Source: Kuafuiihalomonas sp039024635
GTDB taxonomy: Bacteria > Myxococcota > Kuafuiibacteriia > Kuafuiibacteriales > Kuafuiibacteriaceae
NCBI GenBank assembly: GCA_039024635.1
Contig: JBCCQA010000024.1
Location: 23,582 to 87,581 of the forward strand
DNA: 64,000 bases
Direction of reading: 5' to 3'
Part shown: positions 34,858 to 43,133 of the stretch, in pieces
How the letters are laid out: each line of letters starts with the position of its first letter
Position numbering within the stretch: position 1 is the first letter of the stretch
The notes under the pieces: generated by a model
The model's database searches: none
What the model was told of the DNA's origin: nothing
What the model saw: the letters and a program-made list of their open reading frames with translations, nothing else
Program-made: the position numbers and the translations under genes

Positions 34858-36198
34858 ATGAACAGACGAAGCTTTCTACGGAACGGACTGTGCTTGGGAG
34901 GGGCCGCCTTGGGTCTTTCGCCCTCTCGGTGGGCCCAGGCCCTGGAGCCCGGAGACCCCGACCTCTACTACGTCTTTGCCTACTTCTCGGGCGGCTGGGA
35001 CATCCTCCTCTCCCTCGACCCGAAGGACCCGACGCGATTCGGGCCAGAGAACATAGCCAACACTCTGGTTCAGCCGGCCTATGAGCTTCTCGAGAGCTCG
35101 GACGGACAGCTCATCGACGTGGGAGGCCGCATCTTCGGTCCTCACATCGGTGGCTTGGCGCTTCACGCCGACAAACTGGCCGTTCTCAACGGCATGTCGA
35201 TGGAGACGCTGACCCACGAAGCCGGAAGACGGCGCTTCCTGACCGGGAAGGCGCCCGCCGGTCTGCAGGCCCGTGGTTCGTCGGCATCGACCTGGCTCGC
35301 GGCCCACTACGGTAACCGGACCCCGATTCCGAACCTCTCGGTTCGGGTCGAGTCCTACAACGTCGACAATCCGGCGTACGCGACGGCGCTTCGGGCCAAC
35401 GAGGTACCGGACCTCATGGAGGCTCTACAGCCCAACGAGCCGCTCCTTCCCGAGTCGCATCGAGTCCAACTTGACGCCCTCATGCGTCAGACCGCGGCCT
35501 GTCCGGGACCCATGGCCTCTCCGACGTGGCAGAGGGCCGAGGAGGGCCGGCTCAAGGCCCGAGAGATGGCGTTCTCTGGCTTGGATGAGTTGTTCAACTT
35601 CCGCGCGAACACACCGCAGATGCAGGCGGTTCGGGACCACTACGGCATTCCGAACAACAATGCAGGGCTCCGAAGCTCCCAAGCCCAGGCGGCCATGGCG
35701 GCCGCCGCGATCAAGGGGGGCGTGAGCCGCTGCGTGACTTTTCAAGCCACGTCGGGCCTCGACACCCACTTCCAAGAGTGGGCAAGCGACCAAGGACCAC
35801 GACAGGAGGCAGGCTTCGAAGTCGTGGCTCGACTGGTGGAGGACCTGGCCGCAAGTCCCTACGGCTCGGGCGGCGAAAGCTGGCTCGACCACACCGTCAT
35901 CGTCGGTTTCAGTGAGTTCAGCCGAACCCCTCTGCTCAACGGCAACGGTGGCCGGGATCACTCGCTCACCAACAGCTGCTTCCTGATCGGTGCGGGTATC
36001 AAGGCCGGCACCTATGGCGCCTCTTCGGACCTTGGGATGTCGCCCATGACCGTCGACCTCGCCACCGGCCGGCCGAGTGCCGGCGGCGAAGTCATCAGCC
36101 CCGAGCACGTGATCCGGAGCTTGATGGAGCAGGCAGGGGTCAGAAACGACGTGGCCGACCTCCGAGTCGAGCCCTACCGAGCGATCCTCAAGTCGTAG
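34858..36198 (+). CDS. Tat-exported DUF1501 protein
   Basis: 446 aa. The N-terminus MNRRSFLRNGLCLGGAALGL is a twin-arginine signal. The rest matches the DUF1501 family of alkaline-phosphatase/sulfatase-like fold proteins: YFSGGWDILLSLDPKDP, HTVIVGFSEFSRTPLLNGNGGRDHS near the C-terminus, and GVSRCVTFQ. DUF1501 genes commonly follow DUF1549/1588-type cytochrome genes in Planctomycetota and Myxococcota, exactly as here. Substrate unknown. GAGGG lies upstream of the ATG. It ends 18 bp from a convergent lipoprotein gene. Confidence 0.88.
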   Translation: MNRRSFLRNGLCLGGAALGLSPSRWAQALEPGDPDLYYVFAYFSGGWDILLSLDPKDPTRFGPENIANTLVQPAYELLESSDGQLIDVGGRIFGPHIGGLALHADKLAVLNGMSMETLTHEAGRRRFLTGKAPAGLQARGSSASTWLAAHYGNRTPIPNLSVRVESYNVDNPAYATALRANEVPDLMEALQPNEPLLPESHRVQLDALMRQTAACPGPMASPTWQRAEEGRLKAREMAFSGLDELFNFRANTPQMQAVRDHYGIPNNNAGLRSSQAQAAMAAAAIKGGVSRCVTFQATSGLDTHFQEWASDQGPRQEAGFEVVARLVEDLAASPYGSGGESWLDHTVIVGFSEFSRTPLLNGNGGRDHSLTNSCFLIGAGIKAGTYGASSDLGMSPMTVDLATGRPSAGGEVISPEHVIRSLMEQAGVRNDVADLRVEPYRAILKS

Positions 36199-36216
36199 TC
36201 CAAGAGGGTTGGCCCC

Positions 36217-36615
36217 CTAGGGAGCTGAGCGCGCCGTGCAGCGAGCGCGCTCTTCGTCTTCGATAACGAGGACCAGGACCGTTTTGCCGCTCTCCGGGGG
36301 GAGCTCGAAGGGCTCGGGGGGCGCCAACTGCTCCGACCCCTCGAACAGGAAGCCGGCCACGAACTGGGTCGGCTCGCCGTCGCTTCGCAGCAGGATCTGC
36401 CCCGTCACGCCCGCGGGCCCGTCGACCGCCACCTGGAGTTTGTCCCCTGGGCGCAAAACGAGGTCCTGGCAGCCCCGACTCGAAGCATCGCTTCGGAAGC
36501 GCAGGAGTTCGAGGCTGGCTCGTCTGGCCCTACAGGCCGTCAGGCTCAGCGAGGCTAGCAGACCGGTCAGGGCGACCGACAGAGCGACCACTTTGTGCAC
36601 GTCCAGAACATGCAT
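36217..36615 (-). CDS. small lipoprotein of unknown function
   Basis: 132 aa from ATG 36615, selected because the following VALSVALTGLLASLSLTAC is a signal peptide with lipobox and C28 as the lipidation site. The open frame reaches 36804 but overlaps the divergent kinase gene. The mature part is mainly beta-strand (DLVLRPGDKLQVAVDG, KTVLVLVIEDEE), with one further cysteine pair (GCQD and ARCTA). No family is recognised. Confidence 0.55.
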   Translation of the reverse strand: MHVLDVHKVVALSVALTGLLASLSLTACRARRASLELLRFRSDASSRGCQDLVLRPGDKLQVAVDGPAGVTGQILLRSDGEPTQFVAGFLFEGSEQLAPPEPFELPPESGKTVLVLVIEDEERARCTARSAP

Positions 36616-36678
36616 CCCCTGCGAGCTCGAGCCTAGGACTGCTAGCCAGATCCCTGCCTTTGGCGCTACCCCGAAGGC

Positions 36679-38553
36679 ATGACGGAGGCGGAGCTCGAAG
36701 GCTTGGAGCGCGCACTCGCCGAGGCGAAGACGCCCGAGGACCGCGTTCAGGCCTTGAATGCCTTGTCCTGGGCATTGCGGAGTCGGAGCTGGGAGCGAGC
36801 CCACACCCTGGCCACCGAGGCCAGGGCCCTCGCTCGGTCACAGGGTGACGTCTTGGGAGAGGCCCGGGCGGTTCGGGTCATGGCCATGACCTTCCTCGAT
36901 ACGAGCCATCTCCCCGACGTATTCAGGCTGGCCGAAGAAGCGAAGCGACTCTTCGACCAGGCGGGAGAACCGACCGGACGTGCGGCCTCGCGAGACTTTT
37001 TGGCTTCGCTCCGAGAGTACGTAGGCGACTACACCGGCGCGCTGGAGCTGGCCATGGATGCCCTGCGGATCGCCCGGGAGATCGATGATCCCGTTCGCCA
37101 GGGCTATGCCTTAAGCAACATCGGGGGCGTTCTCGCCGCGGCGGGCGATCCTGAAACGGGCATCGTACGACTGCAGGAAGCCCTGCGCCTCTTCGAAGAG
37201 GCGGGCAACGACGAGGGCATCGCAGCGATCACGGCCCGGCTCTCCCGGGTCTTGGAGCAGGCGGGGCGCACGGAAGAGGCGCGAGGCTTCGCCGAGACCC
37301 TGGCCCGGCTCGGCGAGGAAAGGGACGATGAGTGGCTGGTCGGCAACGCCCTCGGGGTGTTGGCCGACCTTGAGCGTCGGGCGGGTCATCTGGATGAAGC
37401 CGAGGCGCTGCTCCGAAAAGGGCTCGGTTCGATCCATGCCCAACCTGTCAACATCATTCTCGGTTCTGAGCTCTTGGTGGCTCTCGGTCGGGTGCTGATG
37501 GCCCAAAACCGTTCGACGGATGCACGTGGCGTACTCGAGGACGCCATTCGACGAATCGATGGAGACACCACCCTCTTCGGGACTGAAGCCCAAGCACGGG
37601 AGGTCCTGTCCGAGGTCGAAGAGCGGGAAGGTCGATTCGAGGCCGCGCTTCAGCACCTCAGAATGGCCCGGAGCCTTCGCCGACAGAACGAGGCGAAAGA
37701 GGCCGAAAGCGTGCGGGCGCAGGTCGAGATGCGGGCGGCCATGGAGACGGCGGAGAAAGAGGCTGAACTCCAGCGAACCCGCTACGACGAGCTGCGAGCC
37801 ATGCAGGGCAAGCTGATCGAGTCCGAGAAGATGGCCATCCTGGGTAAGCTCGCCGCCGGTACTGCCCATGAACTGAACACGCCTCTCGGGGCCTTGCGAA
37901 GCAGCCTCGACCTGACCCGGGGCGGCGTCGCCCGACTGGCCAAATGGGCGAGCAGCGGCGGCGCCGAAGCCGAGCGCGTGGTCTCCGCCCTGGATGCCGC
38001 CCACCGGACCAGCGCCCAAGCGATCGAGCGTATCAGTCAGATCGCTGCCAACTACCGGCGCTTCACCAAGCTGGACGAGGCGGAGCACCAGCGCTTCGAC
38101 CTTCTGGACGGTCTGGAGAGCGCCATCGCTCTCACCGAGGCCAGGCTCCCCCAGGGCGTTCGTATTCAGCGTCGACTCCGTCCGCTGCCCTCCATCCTGG
38201 GTTGGCCTCGGGAGCTGAACCATGGGTTCCTGACCGTGCTCCACAACGCCGTTGATGCGGTGGACGACACGGGCACCATCGAGGTCTCGGCCAGCGTCAA
38301 GGCGGCCCAGGCGTGGATCGAGATTCGTGACGACGGGCGGGGCATGAGCCAGGAACTCGTGGCTCAGCTCTTTGATTTGGGGGTCGGCCGCGAAGGTCAA
38401 CGCGCCAAGATGCGCCTCGGGCTCCCCGCCACCAAGGCGGCGGTGGAGCGCCACGGGGGGCGACTCGAGATCGAAAGTGAGCTCGGGAACGGGACCTGCG
38501 TCCGCTTCCTCCTGCCCGTCGCAAGCGCAGCCACGGCACCCTCAGAAATCTGA
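36679..38553 (+). CDS. soluble TPR histidine kinase
   Basis: 624 aa, no transmembrane helix. Residues about 1-340 are tetratricopeptide repeats (for example GYALSNIGGVLAAAGD and GNALGVLADLERRAGHLDEAEALL). A coiled coil (about 345-385) follows, then a HisKA-like helix with AAGTAHELNTPLGAL and the phospho-accepting H397, then a HATPase domain with N-box LHNAVDAVDD, G1 DDGRGM and a late GNGTCVRFLLPVA. It is a cytoplasmic sensor kinase whose TPR region probably binds a protein or ligand. No adjacent response regulator; the nearest receiver protein is at 26.2-27.3 kb. Confidence 0.9.
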   Translation: MTEAELEGLERALAEAKTPEDRVQALNALSWALRSRSWERAHTLATEARALARSQGDVLGEARAVRVMAMTFLDTSHLPDVFRLAEEAKRLFDQAGEPTGRAASRDFLASLREYVGDYTGALELAMDALRIAREIDDPVRQGYALSNIGGVLAAAGDPETGIVRLQEALRLFEEAGNDEGIAAITARLSRVLEQAGRTEEARGFAETLARLGEERDDEWLVGNALGVLADLERRAGHLDEAEALLRKGLGSIHAQPVNIILGSELLVALGRVLMAQNRSTDARGVLEDAIRRIDGDTTLFGTEAQAREVLSEVEEREGRFEAALQHLRMARSLRRQNEAKEAESVRAQVEMRAAMETAEKEAELQRTRYDELRAMQGKLIESEKMAILGKLAAGTAHELNTPLGALRSSLDLTRGGVARLAKWASSGGAEAERVVSALDAAHRTSAQAIERISQIAANYRRFTKLDEAEHQRFDLLDGLESAIALTEARLPQGVRIQRRLRPLPSILGWPRELNHGFLTVLHNAVDAVDDTGTIEVSASVKAAQAWIEIRDDGRGMSQELVAQLFDLGVGREGQRAKMRLGLPATKAAVERHGGRLEIESELGNGTCVRFLLPVASAATAPSEI

Positions 38554-38613
38554 TGGGCGATTCAGATCACCATGGCATTGATGTGTCGTTTTCGCTTCGT
38601 CTTCAGCTGAACT

Positions 38614-39582
38614 ATGGCAAACCACGTGCCCATGACGAGAATCTCTTCTCTGGGCCTCTCGGCCCTCATTGCAACCTTCGGCCTCGCCGCCTGCGGCGAT
38701 GACGAGGACAACGGAACGGGAACCAGCGGCAACGGCATGGGCACCGCCGACATGGGCGGCGGCAACGGTAGCACCGACATGGGCGGCAACGGCCCCGGCA
38801 ACATCGTCGAAGTCGCGACCGAGGCCGGAACCTTCAATGCCCTTCTGGGCCTGGCCACCAACGCCGGCCTCGCTGGGACCCTGTCCACCGAAACCCTCAC
38901 GGTCTTTGCCCCCACCGACCAGGCCTTCGTCGACCTTGGGATCGACCCGATGGTTGTTTCGCCAGACGTCATCACCAACGTCCTCCTCGCCCATGTCGTG
39001 GCAGGTGAGCTCGACGCCGCGGCCGTCACCGGCAGCACCGAGATCGCCACCCTGGCCAACATCAGCCACCCCGTCGGCCCGACCCCCGACATCCGGGGGG
39101 CGGCCATCGCCATGACCGACGTCGAAGCTTCGAACGGCATCATCCACATCATGAGCGACGTGATCGTGCCCCCGACCATCCTCGAGACGGCGGGCGAGCT
39201 CGGCTTCACCGAGCTGGCGACGGCGATCGGCGCCGCGAGCATGGCCACCCAGGCTGCGGTTGCGCCCAACGTCTTGGCCGGTGACTCCCCGATCACGGTC
39301 TTCGCGCCGACCAACGCTGCGTTCATGGCCGCTGACCTCACCGGTCAGGATCTGGACTCGGTTCTCGGGCTGCACGTCGTGGCGGGTCAGGTCCTGGCCG
39401 CCGACATCATGGACGGTGACACCATCGAGACCGTCACGGGTGCCGTGCTCACCGCTGGCGTAGCTGACGGGACGGTCACCCTGACCGACCCGAGTGGCGC
39501 CACCGTGACCGTGGGCCCGGCCGACGTCCGAACGCTGACCGGCGTCATTCACGTCATCGACGGCGTGCTTTTGCCCCAGTGA
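38614..39582 (+). CDS. two-domain fasciclin (FAS1) lipoprotein
   Basis: 322 aa. N-terminal signal with lipobox TFGLAAC, then a low-complexity G/N/D linker with TADMGGG and STDMGGN. Two FAS1 domains follow, roughly 60-185 and 190-322, each with the H1 box (LTVFAPTDQAFVDL; ITVFAPTNAAFMAA) and an H2 box ending in HIMSDVIVP or VIHVIDGVLLP. FAS1 domains mediate adhesion in surface or matrix proteins. A second in-frame ATG at 38632 gives a shorter signal peptide. A strong intrinsic terminator follows 40 bp downstream. Confidence 0.92.
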   Translation: MANHVPMTRISSLGLSALIATFGLAACGDDEDNGTGTSGNGMGTADMGGGNGSTDMGGNGPGNIVEVATEAGTFNALLGLATNAGLAGTLSTETLTVFAPTDQAFVDLGIDPMVVSPDVITNVLLAHVVAGELDAAAVTGSTEIATLANISHPVGPTPDIRGAAIAMTDVEASNGIIHIMSDVIVPPTILETAGELGFTELATAIGAASMATQAAVAPNVLAGDSPITVFAPTNAAFMAADLTGQDLDSVLGLHVVAGQVLAADIMDGDTIETVTGAVLTAGVADGTVTLTDPSGATVTVGPADVRTLTGVIHVIDGVLLPQ

Positions 39583-39621
39583 TTCGGAGCTGAGCTCAGT
39601 CCTGAGCGACGGAGCCCCAAG

Positions 39622-39656
39622 AGCCGGTCCTCACCGCTGGGTGGGGACCGGCTTTT
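39622..39656 (+). terminator. rho-independent terminator after the FAS1 gene
   Basis: AGCCGGTCCTCACC pairs with GGTGGGGACCGGCT over 14 bp with one T-G wobble and a short loop, followed directly by TTTT. It is the only hairpin in the window with a clear T-run. It lies between the FAS1 gene and the convergent MBOAT-like gene. Confidence 0.88.
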
Positions 39657-39684
39657 ACGTTCTTAGGGATGGCGCCCCTCTCTG

Positions 39685-40572
39685 TCAGTGCAGGGTCAGG
39701 ATGGCGTTCAGGGGCAAAATGAACAAAGGCGAGCTGCCAAGCAGCGCCCCGATCGCAAAAAGACGGCGCATGCGCCTCGAGCTTGGGGCCAGGGTCCGCT
39801 CGACGAGTACGAGAGGTATCTGGGCCATGAAAAAGCTGGCCATGATGAGCCCCATGACAGGCCCCGCAGGAACCCATGCGACATAGAAGTGCACCGCAGC
39901 GCTGATGGTGAACGCCCAAACGACGCCCAGGACCGGGTGACCTCGCTTGGCCAAGGGCCGAAACATGTAGCGGTTGAGCCAGTTGTGGACGGTTCGGTTC
40001 CATCGCTGTGACCAGAACTCTCGCACGCTTGCCGCGAGCCAAGGCCGCCGCTGGATGGGCGGGACTTCGACGCCCACGAGCTGATGGACGAGCCGTGCGG
40101 CTTCAGTGATGCCTTGCACCCAGCCCAGGACGGCGAGCAGGCCGCCAACGTACCAGACAAGTCCGCCCAAGGGACCGGTGGCTTGGGCGTTCATTCGAAC
40201 AAGGCCGATGCCGCCCAGTCCGGCCACGAAGCCCAGGACTGCCCCGAGTCCCATGTGGAGATCCAGCCCGGGCCGTCCGAATCGCGTTCGCCGAACGTCG
40301 AATATCGCGCTCCACTGCCACATCCGTTGGAGGAAGGGGGCTGGGTCTTCGTCGACCGTGCTCTGAATCCACTTGAAAATCGGAAGCAGAGCGAACACGG
40401 CGGCGAAGCAGCGCCAGAAGCCCTCTTCGACCGGAAGCAAGAACGGAACGGCAGGAACGAAGACCGCCACAATGAGACTCGCCCAGCGACGAGGGGTCGT
40501 GGGCCCGTAGATGGCCGCCGCCAAGCAAATGAGGCTCATTTCGAGGGCGCCGACGGCCAGCACGCGGACCAA
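39685..40572 (-). CDS. MBOAT/wax-synthase-like membrane O-acyltransferase
   Basis: 295 aa, TTG start, seven to eight hydrophobic helices. The key block is SVREFWSQRWNRTVHNWLNR followed by MFRPLAKRG, then FTISAAVHFYVAW, where the histidine in AVHFY is the probable catalytic residue. This is the pattern of the wax-synthase/MBOAT_2 group, which acylates long-chain alcohols or other hydroxyl acceptors with acyl-CoA. Length is short for an MBOAT but normal for the wax-synthase-domain proteins. The acceptor is not known. Confidence 0.78.
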   Translation of the reverse strand: MVRVLAVGALEMSLICLAAAIYGPTTPRRWASLIVAVFVPAVPFLLPVEEGFWRCFAAVFALLPIFKWIQSTVDEDPAPFLQRMWQWSAIFDVRRTRFGRPGLDLHMGLGAVLGFVAGLGGIGLVRMNAQATGPLGGLVWYVGGLLAVLGWVQGITEAARLVHQLVGVEVPPIQRRPWLAASVREFWSQRWNRTVHNWLNRYMFRPLAKRGHPVLGVVWAFTISAAVHFYVAWVPAGPVMGLIMASFFMAQIPLVLVERTLAPSSRRMRRLFAIGALLGSSPLFILPLNAILTLH

Positions 40573-40651
40573 GCTACACCTTCATGACGTGCACACGCTC
40601 GGTGTTCCTCCTCCAGTTGCCGAGGACAGCGCCTTGGGGCACCTAGAAGAC

Positions 40652-41311
40652 ATGCGGGAGCTGGCCCCTGGGCTTCATGTGGCGGATCAGGAGGTGAAAT
40701 TTCTGGGTATCGAGATGGGTACGCGCATGACGATCCTGAACCTTGATGGACAGCTACTTGTCCACTCACCCATCGACGTGGACCCTAGCTCGGTGGCGCA
40801 CTTGGGCGAGCCTCGCTGGGTGATAGCGCCCAACAAGCTGCATCATCTCTTCGTTGCGCCCTGGGTAGAGGCCGGTCTCGAAGGCTGGGCGGCGCCTGGG
40901 CTTCCTGAGAAGCGCGCGGACGTCGACTTCCATGGTGTCTTCGATGCAGATGGCAAGTCACCTTTCGGACCTGACGTTGACGTCTTGCCCATGCGCTGTA
41001 TGCCTGCCGTGAACGAAGTGGTCCTCTTTCACAGGCCTAGTCGAACCTTGATCCTGAGCGATTTGCTCTTCAACTTCCCGCCCACGGCTCCCTGGGCCAC
41101 TCGCGCGTTCATGCGGCTCTTCGGCGCCCATCCGGGCTGTCGGGCATCTCATTTGGAGCGACTGACCATGAAGCGAGACATCGCCCGGGCTGAGCTGGGC
41201 CGAATCCTGGAGTGGGACTTCGAGCGTGTGATCCTCGCCCATGGCGACATCCTTGAGTCTGGGGGACCTCACGCCCTTCGCGCCGCCTACCACTGGCTCG
41301 ACTTGAGCTGA
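40652..41311 (+). CDS. DUF4336 protein (MBL-like fold)
   Basis: 219 aa from ATG 40652, preceded by AGAAG; the open frame starts upstream but would overlap the divergent acyltransferase gene. The DUF4336 pattern is clear: MRELAPGLHVADQEVKF, EMGTRMTILNLDGQLLVHSPI, VIAPNKLHHLF and NEVVLFHRPSRTLILSDLLF, with ILAHGD near the C-terminus. The fold is a metallo-beta-lactamase relative lacking the full HxHxDH motif. Function unknown; found widely in bacteria and cyanobacteria. Confidence 0.82.
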   Translation: MRELAPGLHVADQEVKFLGIEMGTRMTILNLDGQLLVHSPIDVDPSSVAHLGEPRWVIAPNKLHHLFVAPWVEAGLEGWAAPGLPEKRADVDFHGVFDADGKSPFGPDVDVLPMRCMPAVNEVVLFHRPSRTLILSDLLFNFPPTAPWATRAFMRLFGAHPGCRASHLERLTMKRDIARAELGRILEWDFERVILAHGDILESGGPHALRAAYHWLDLS

Positions 41312-41420
41312 GTGACCCGCAGTCTTGGCTTGGACGACAGGAACGACCCGCTCTCGTGGGACGCCCCTCCTGACCAACTCTCCTACAGGTCCATGGAGAG
41401 TGGCCTTTCGCCCAAGCGGC

Positions 41421-41885
41421 TCACTCGATGGGAAGAGCGGTGGACTCTTTCACCGCCCGAAGAGCGAAGCTGGTGTTGATGGATTGGATCATGGTGAGAG
41501 GAAGGAGGCGCTCGGCCAAAAAACGCTGGTAGGCCTCAACGTCTTTGATCGCGAGCTGGACGATGAAGTCTTTTTCGCCCGTCACCGCATGGGCCTGCTG
41601 GACTTCGGGCGACGCGCGGAGCGCCTCCTCGAATTGGGCTACGCTCTCTGGGTCATGTTTGGAGAGTGAGACCATGGCGAAGGCGACGAGCCCGATGCCC
41701 AGGCGCTGGCGATCCACCAGCGCGACCGTTCGGGTCAGAAAGCCCTCCTCCTCCAGTCGACGAATGCGGCGCCAGGCGGGCGAGGTCGACAAGCCAACGG
41801 TTTGGGCGAGCTCGGCCACTGGACGGCTCGCGTCCCGCTGGAGCTCGATCAACAAACGACGATCTGTCTCATCCGGTTCAAACAT
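41421..41885 (-). CDS. Lrp/AsnC-family transcriptional regulator
   Basis: 154 aa from ATG 41885, preceded by GGAAA. The N-terminal winged HTH (FEPDETDRRLLIELQRDASR, then GLSTSPAWRRIRRLEEEG) is followed by an AsnC ligand-binding RAM domain with GEKDFIVQLAIKDVEAYQRF. Such regulators usually respond to an amino acid. It is divergent from the phenylalanine hydroxylase gene across 96 bp that contain inverted repeats. It therefore probably controls that gene in response to phenylalanine or a related amino acid (inference). Confidence 0.93.
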   Translation of the reverse strand: MFEPDETDRRLLIELQRDASRPVAELAQTVGLSTSPAWRRIRRLEEEGFLTRTVALVDRQRLGIGLVAFAMVSLSKHDPESVAQFEEALRASPEVQQAHAVTGEKDFIVQLAIKDVEAYQRFLAERLLPLTMIQSINTSFALRAVKESTALPIE

Positions 41886-41888
41886 GAG

Positions 41889-41924
41889 TTTCCAAGAATA
41901 TACCGAATTTGGAAATGAATTTCC
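41889..41924. promoter_or_regulatory. inverted-repeat operator between lrp and phhA
   Basis: Two nested palindromes occur in the divergent intergenic region. GGAAAT-GA-ATTTCC (41911-41924) is perfect. TTTCCAA (41889-41895) pairs with TTGGAAA (41909-41915) across a 13-nt spacer. The stretch is strongly A/T-rich compared with its surroundings. Lrp/AsnC proteins bind such A/T-rich partial palindromes in arrays, so autoregulation together with phhA control is the likely role. Confidence 0.6.
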
Positions 41925-41981
41925 TCTAGGCGGCCAATATGGGTCAGGATAGCACAGAAATACCTCTGAAAATGAGAGAAC

Positions 41982-42713
41982 ATGCTTCAAATGTCTGTGG
42001 AGTACACCGACGTGGAACAAGACACCTGGCGCCGCCTCTACCAGGTTCAAGTGGCTCAACTTGAGGCTCGGGCCTGGTCGCCCTTTATGAATGGGGTCGA
42101 TCGACTGGGTATCTCGTCCGAGGAGCTGCCTCAGGTCGAAGGGTTGACCTGGGCGCTGCACGGTACTTCCCGCTTCAGGGTCAAGGCCGTGCCCGGGATG
42201 ATCGATGCGCCGACGTTCTTCGGATTGCTCGCCCGACGCACTTTCCCGGTGGCCACCTTCATTCGGACACCTGAGCAGTGGGGCTACGTGGAGGCACCGG
42301 ATGTCTTCCATGAAGTCTTCGGCCACTGCCCCCTGCTGACCAGGCCGGACTATGCGGACATCGTACAGCGTTTCGGACTTCTGGCGATGCGGGGTGGACC
42401 CGTCCTCTTCGAGCCCCTTCAGCGTCTGTTCTGGTTCACGATCGAGTTCGGGCTCATCGAGTCTGACGAGGGGCTTCGTCTGTTCGGAGCGGGGCTCCTG
42501 TCCTCTCCCGAAGAGGCTGTTCTCGCCTTGGAATCTACCGAGGTCGAACGACGTCCTTTCGACCTCGACGAGATCCTCGCCAGCGACTATCGGGTTGATG
42601 CCCCCCAGCCACGCTACTTCGCCCTGAAGTGCCTACATCAGCTCTCGGCTGCGCTAGACGTCATCGAGAACCAATGCGCCCTGAACCTGACCGGGTCAGT
42701 CTGCCGCCGCTGA
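41982..42713 (+). CDS. phhA: phenylalanine 4-hydroxylase
   Basis: 243 aa, the length of bacterial monomeric aromatic amino acid hydroxylases. Iron ligands are visible as the facial triad H110, H115 (FHEVFGHCPLL) and E155 (FWFTIEFGLI). The pterin/substrate region is FIRTPEQWGYVEAPD. It converts phenylalanine to tyrosine with tetrahydropterin and O2. GAGAG lies upstream of the ATG; ATG 41991 is an alternative. It is divergently paired with the Lrp gene, which probably regulates it. Confidence 0.9.
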   Translation: MLQMSVEYTDVEQDTWRRLYQVQVAQLEARAWSPFMNGVDRLGISSEELPQVEGLTWALHGTSRFRVKAVPGMIDAPTFFGLLARRTFPVATFIRTPEQWGYVEAPDVFHEVFGHCPLLTRPDYADIVQRFGLLAMRGGPVLFEPLQRLFWFTIEFGLIESDEGLRLFGAGLLSSPEEAVLALESTEVERRPFDLDEILASDYRVDAPQPRYFALKCLHQLSAALDVIENQCALNLTGSVCRR

Positions 42714-43133
42714 GCGTCGAATGAGCTCCGGGCGATCGAAGGCTCTCAGCGCGGAACTCGGCGATGGCCTTGAAAGAGAAGACTCGGCCGGGTCGCTGGA
42801 CACCAAGACGTCGAACACAGGAGCATCTGCCGGCCATAGCCATCGCCCCCCGGCGTCTTGCCGGCCTCGTCTTCGGCCTTGCGGAGGGCGTGGATGGCGA
42901 CCGCAGGCTCTCGACAACCTGATGCAGCTTCTCGGGGCGCGTCCTCGATGTCCTTGGCGCCAACAGGCGAGGTCGAACGGTCAGCTTCCTTCCTTGGCGC
43001 CGGCAAACCCATCAGGTGCGAATAGGACTTGGAGTGCACCCACGGAAAAGCGAGGGAGCCTCTATGCTTTGGGCCCATCGAGTGGAAAGGCGTCGGGGCG
43101 GTACGACCGGCCTCCTTCTAGGAGGCTCCCATC
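42714..43133. other. intergenic stretch, no convincing gene
   Basis: 420 bp. Frames are open on both strands, but none carries a recognisable motif, a good start or consistent codon use. I see no hairpin with a T-run. A ribosome site (AGGAGG) near its right end belongs to the following P-loop gene. It could hold a decayed gene. Confidence 0.4.

Noticed and set aside
38542..39552. A 336-codon minus-strand frame opposite the fasciclin gene
   Set aside because: The FAS1 repeats and lipobox on the plus strand are decisive; the antisense translation is D/G/H-rich low complexity.
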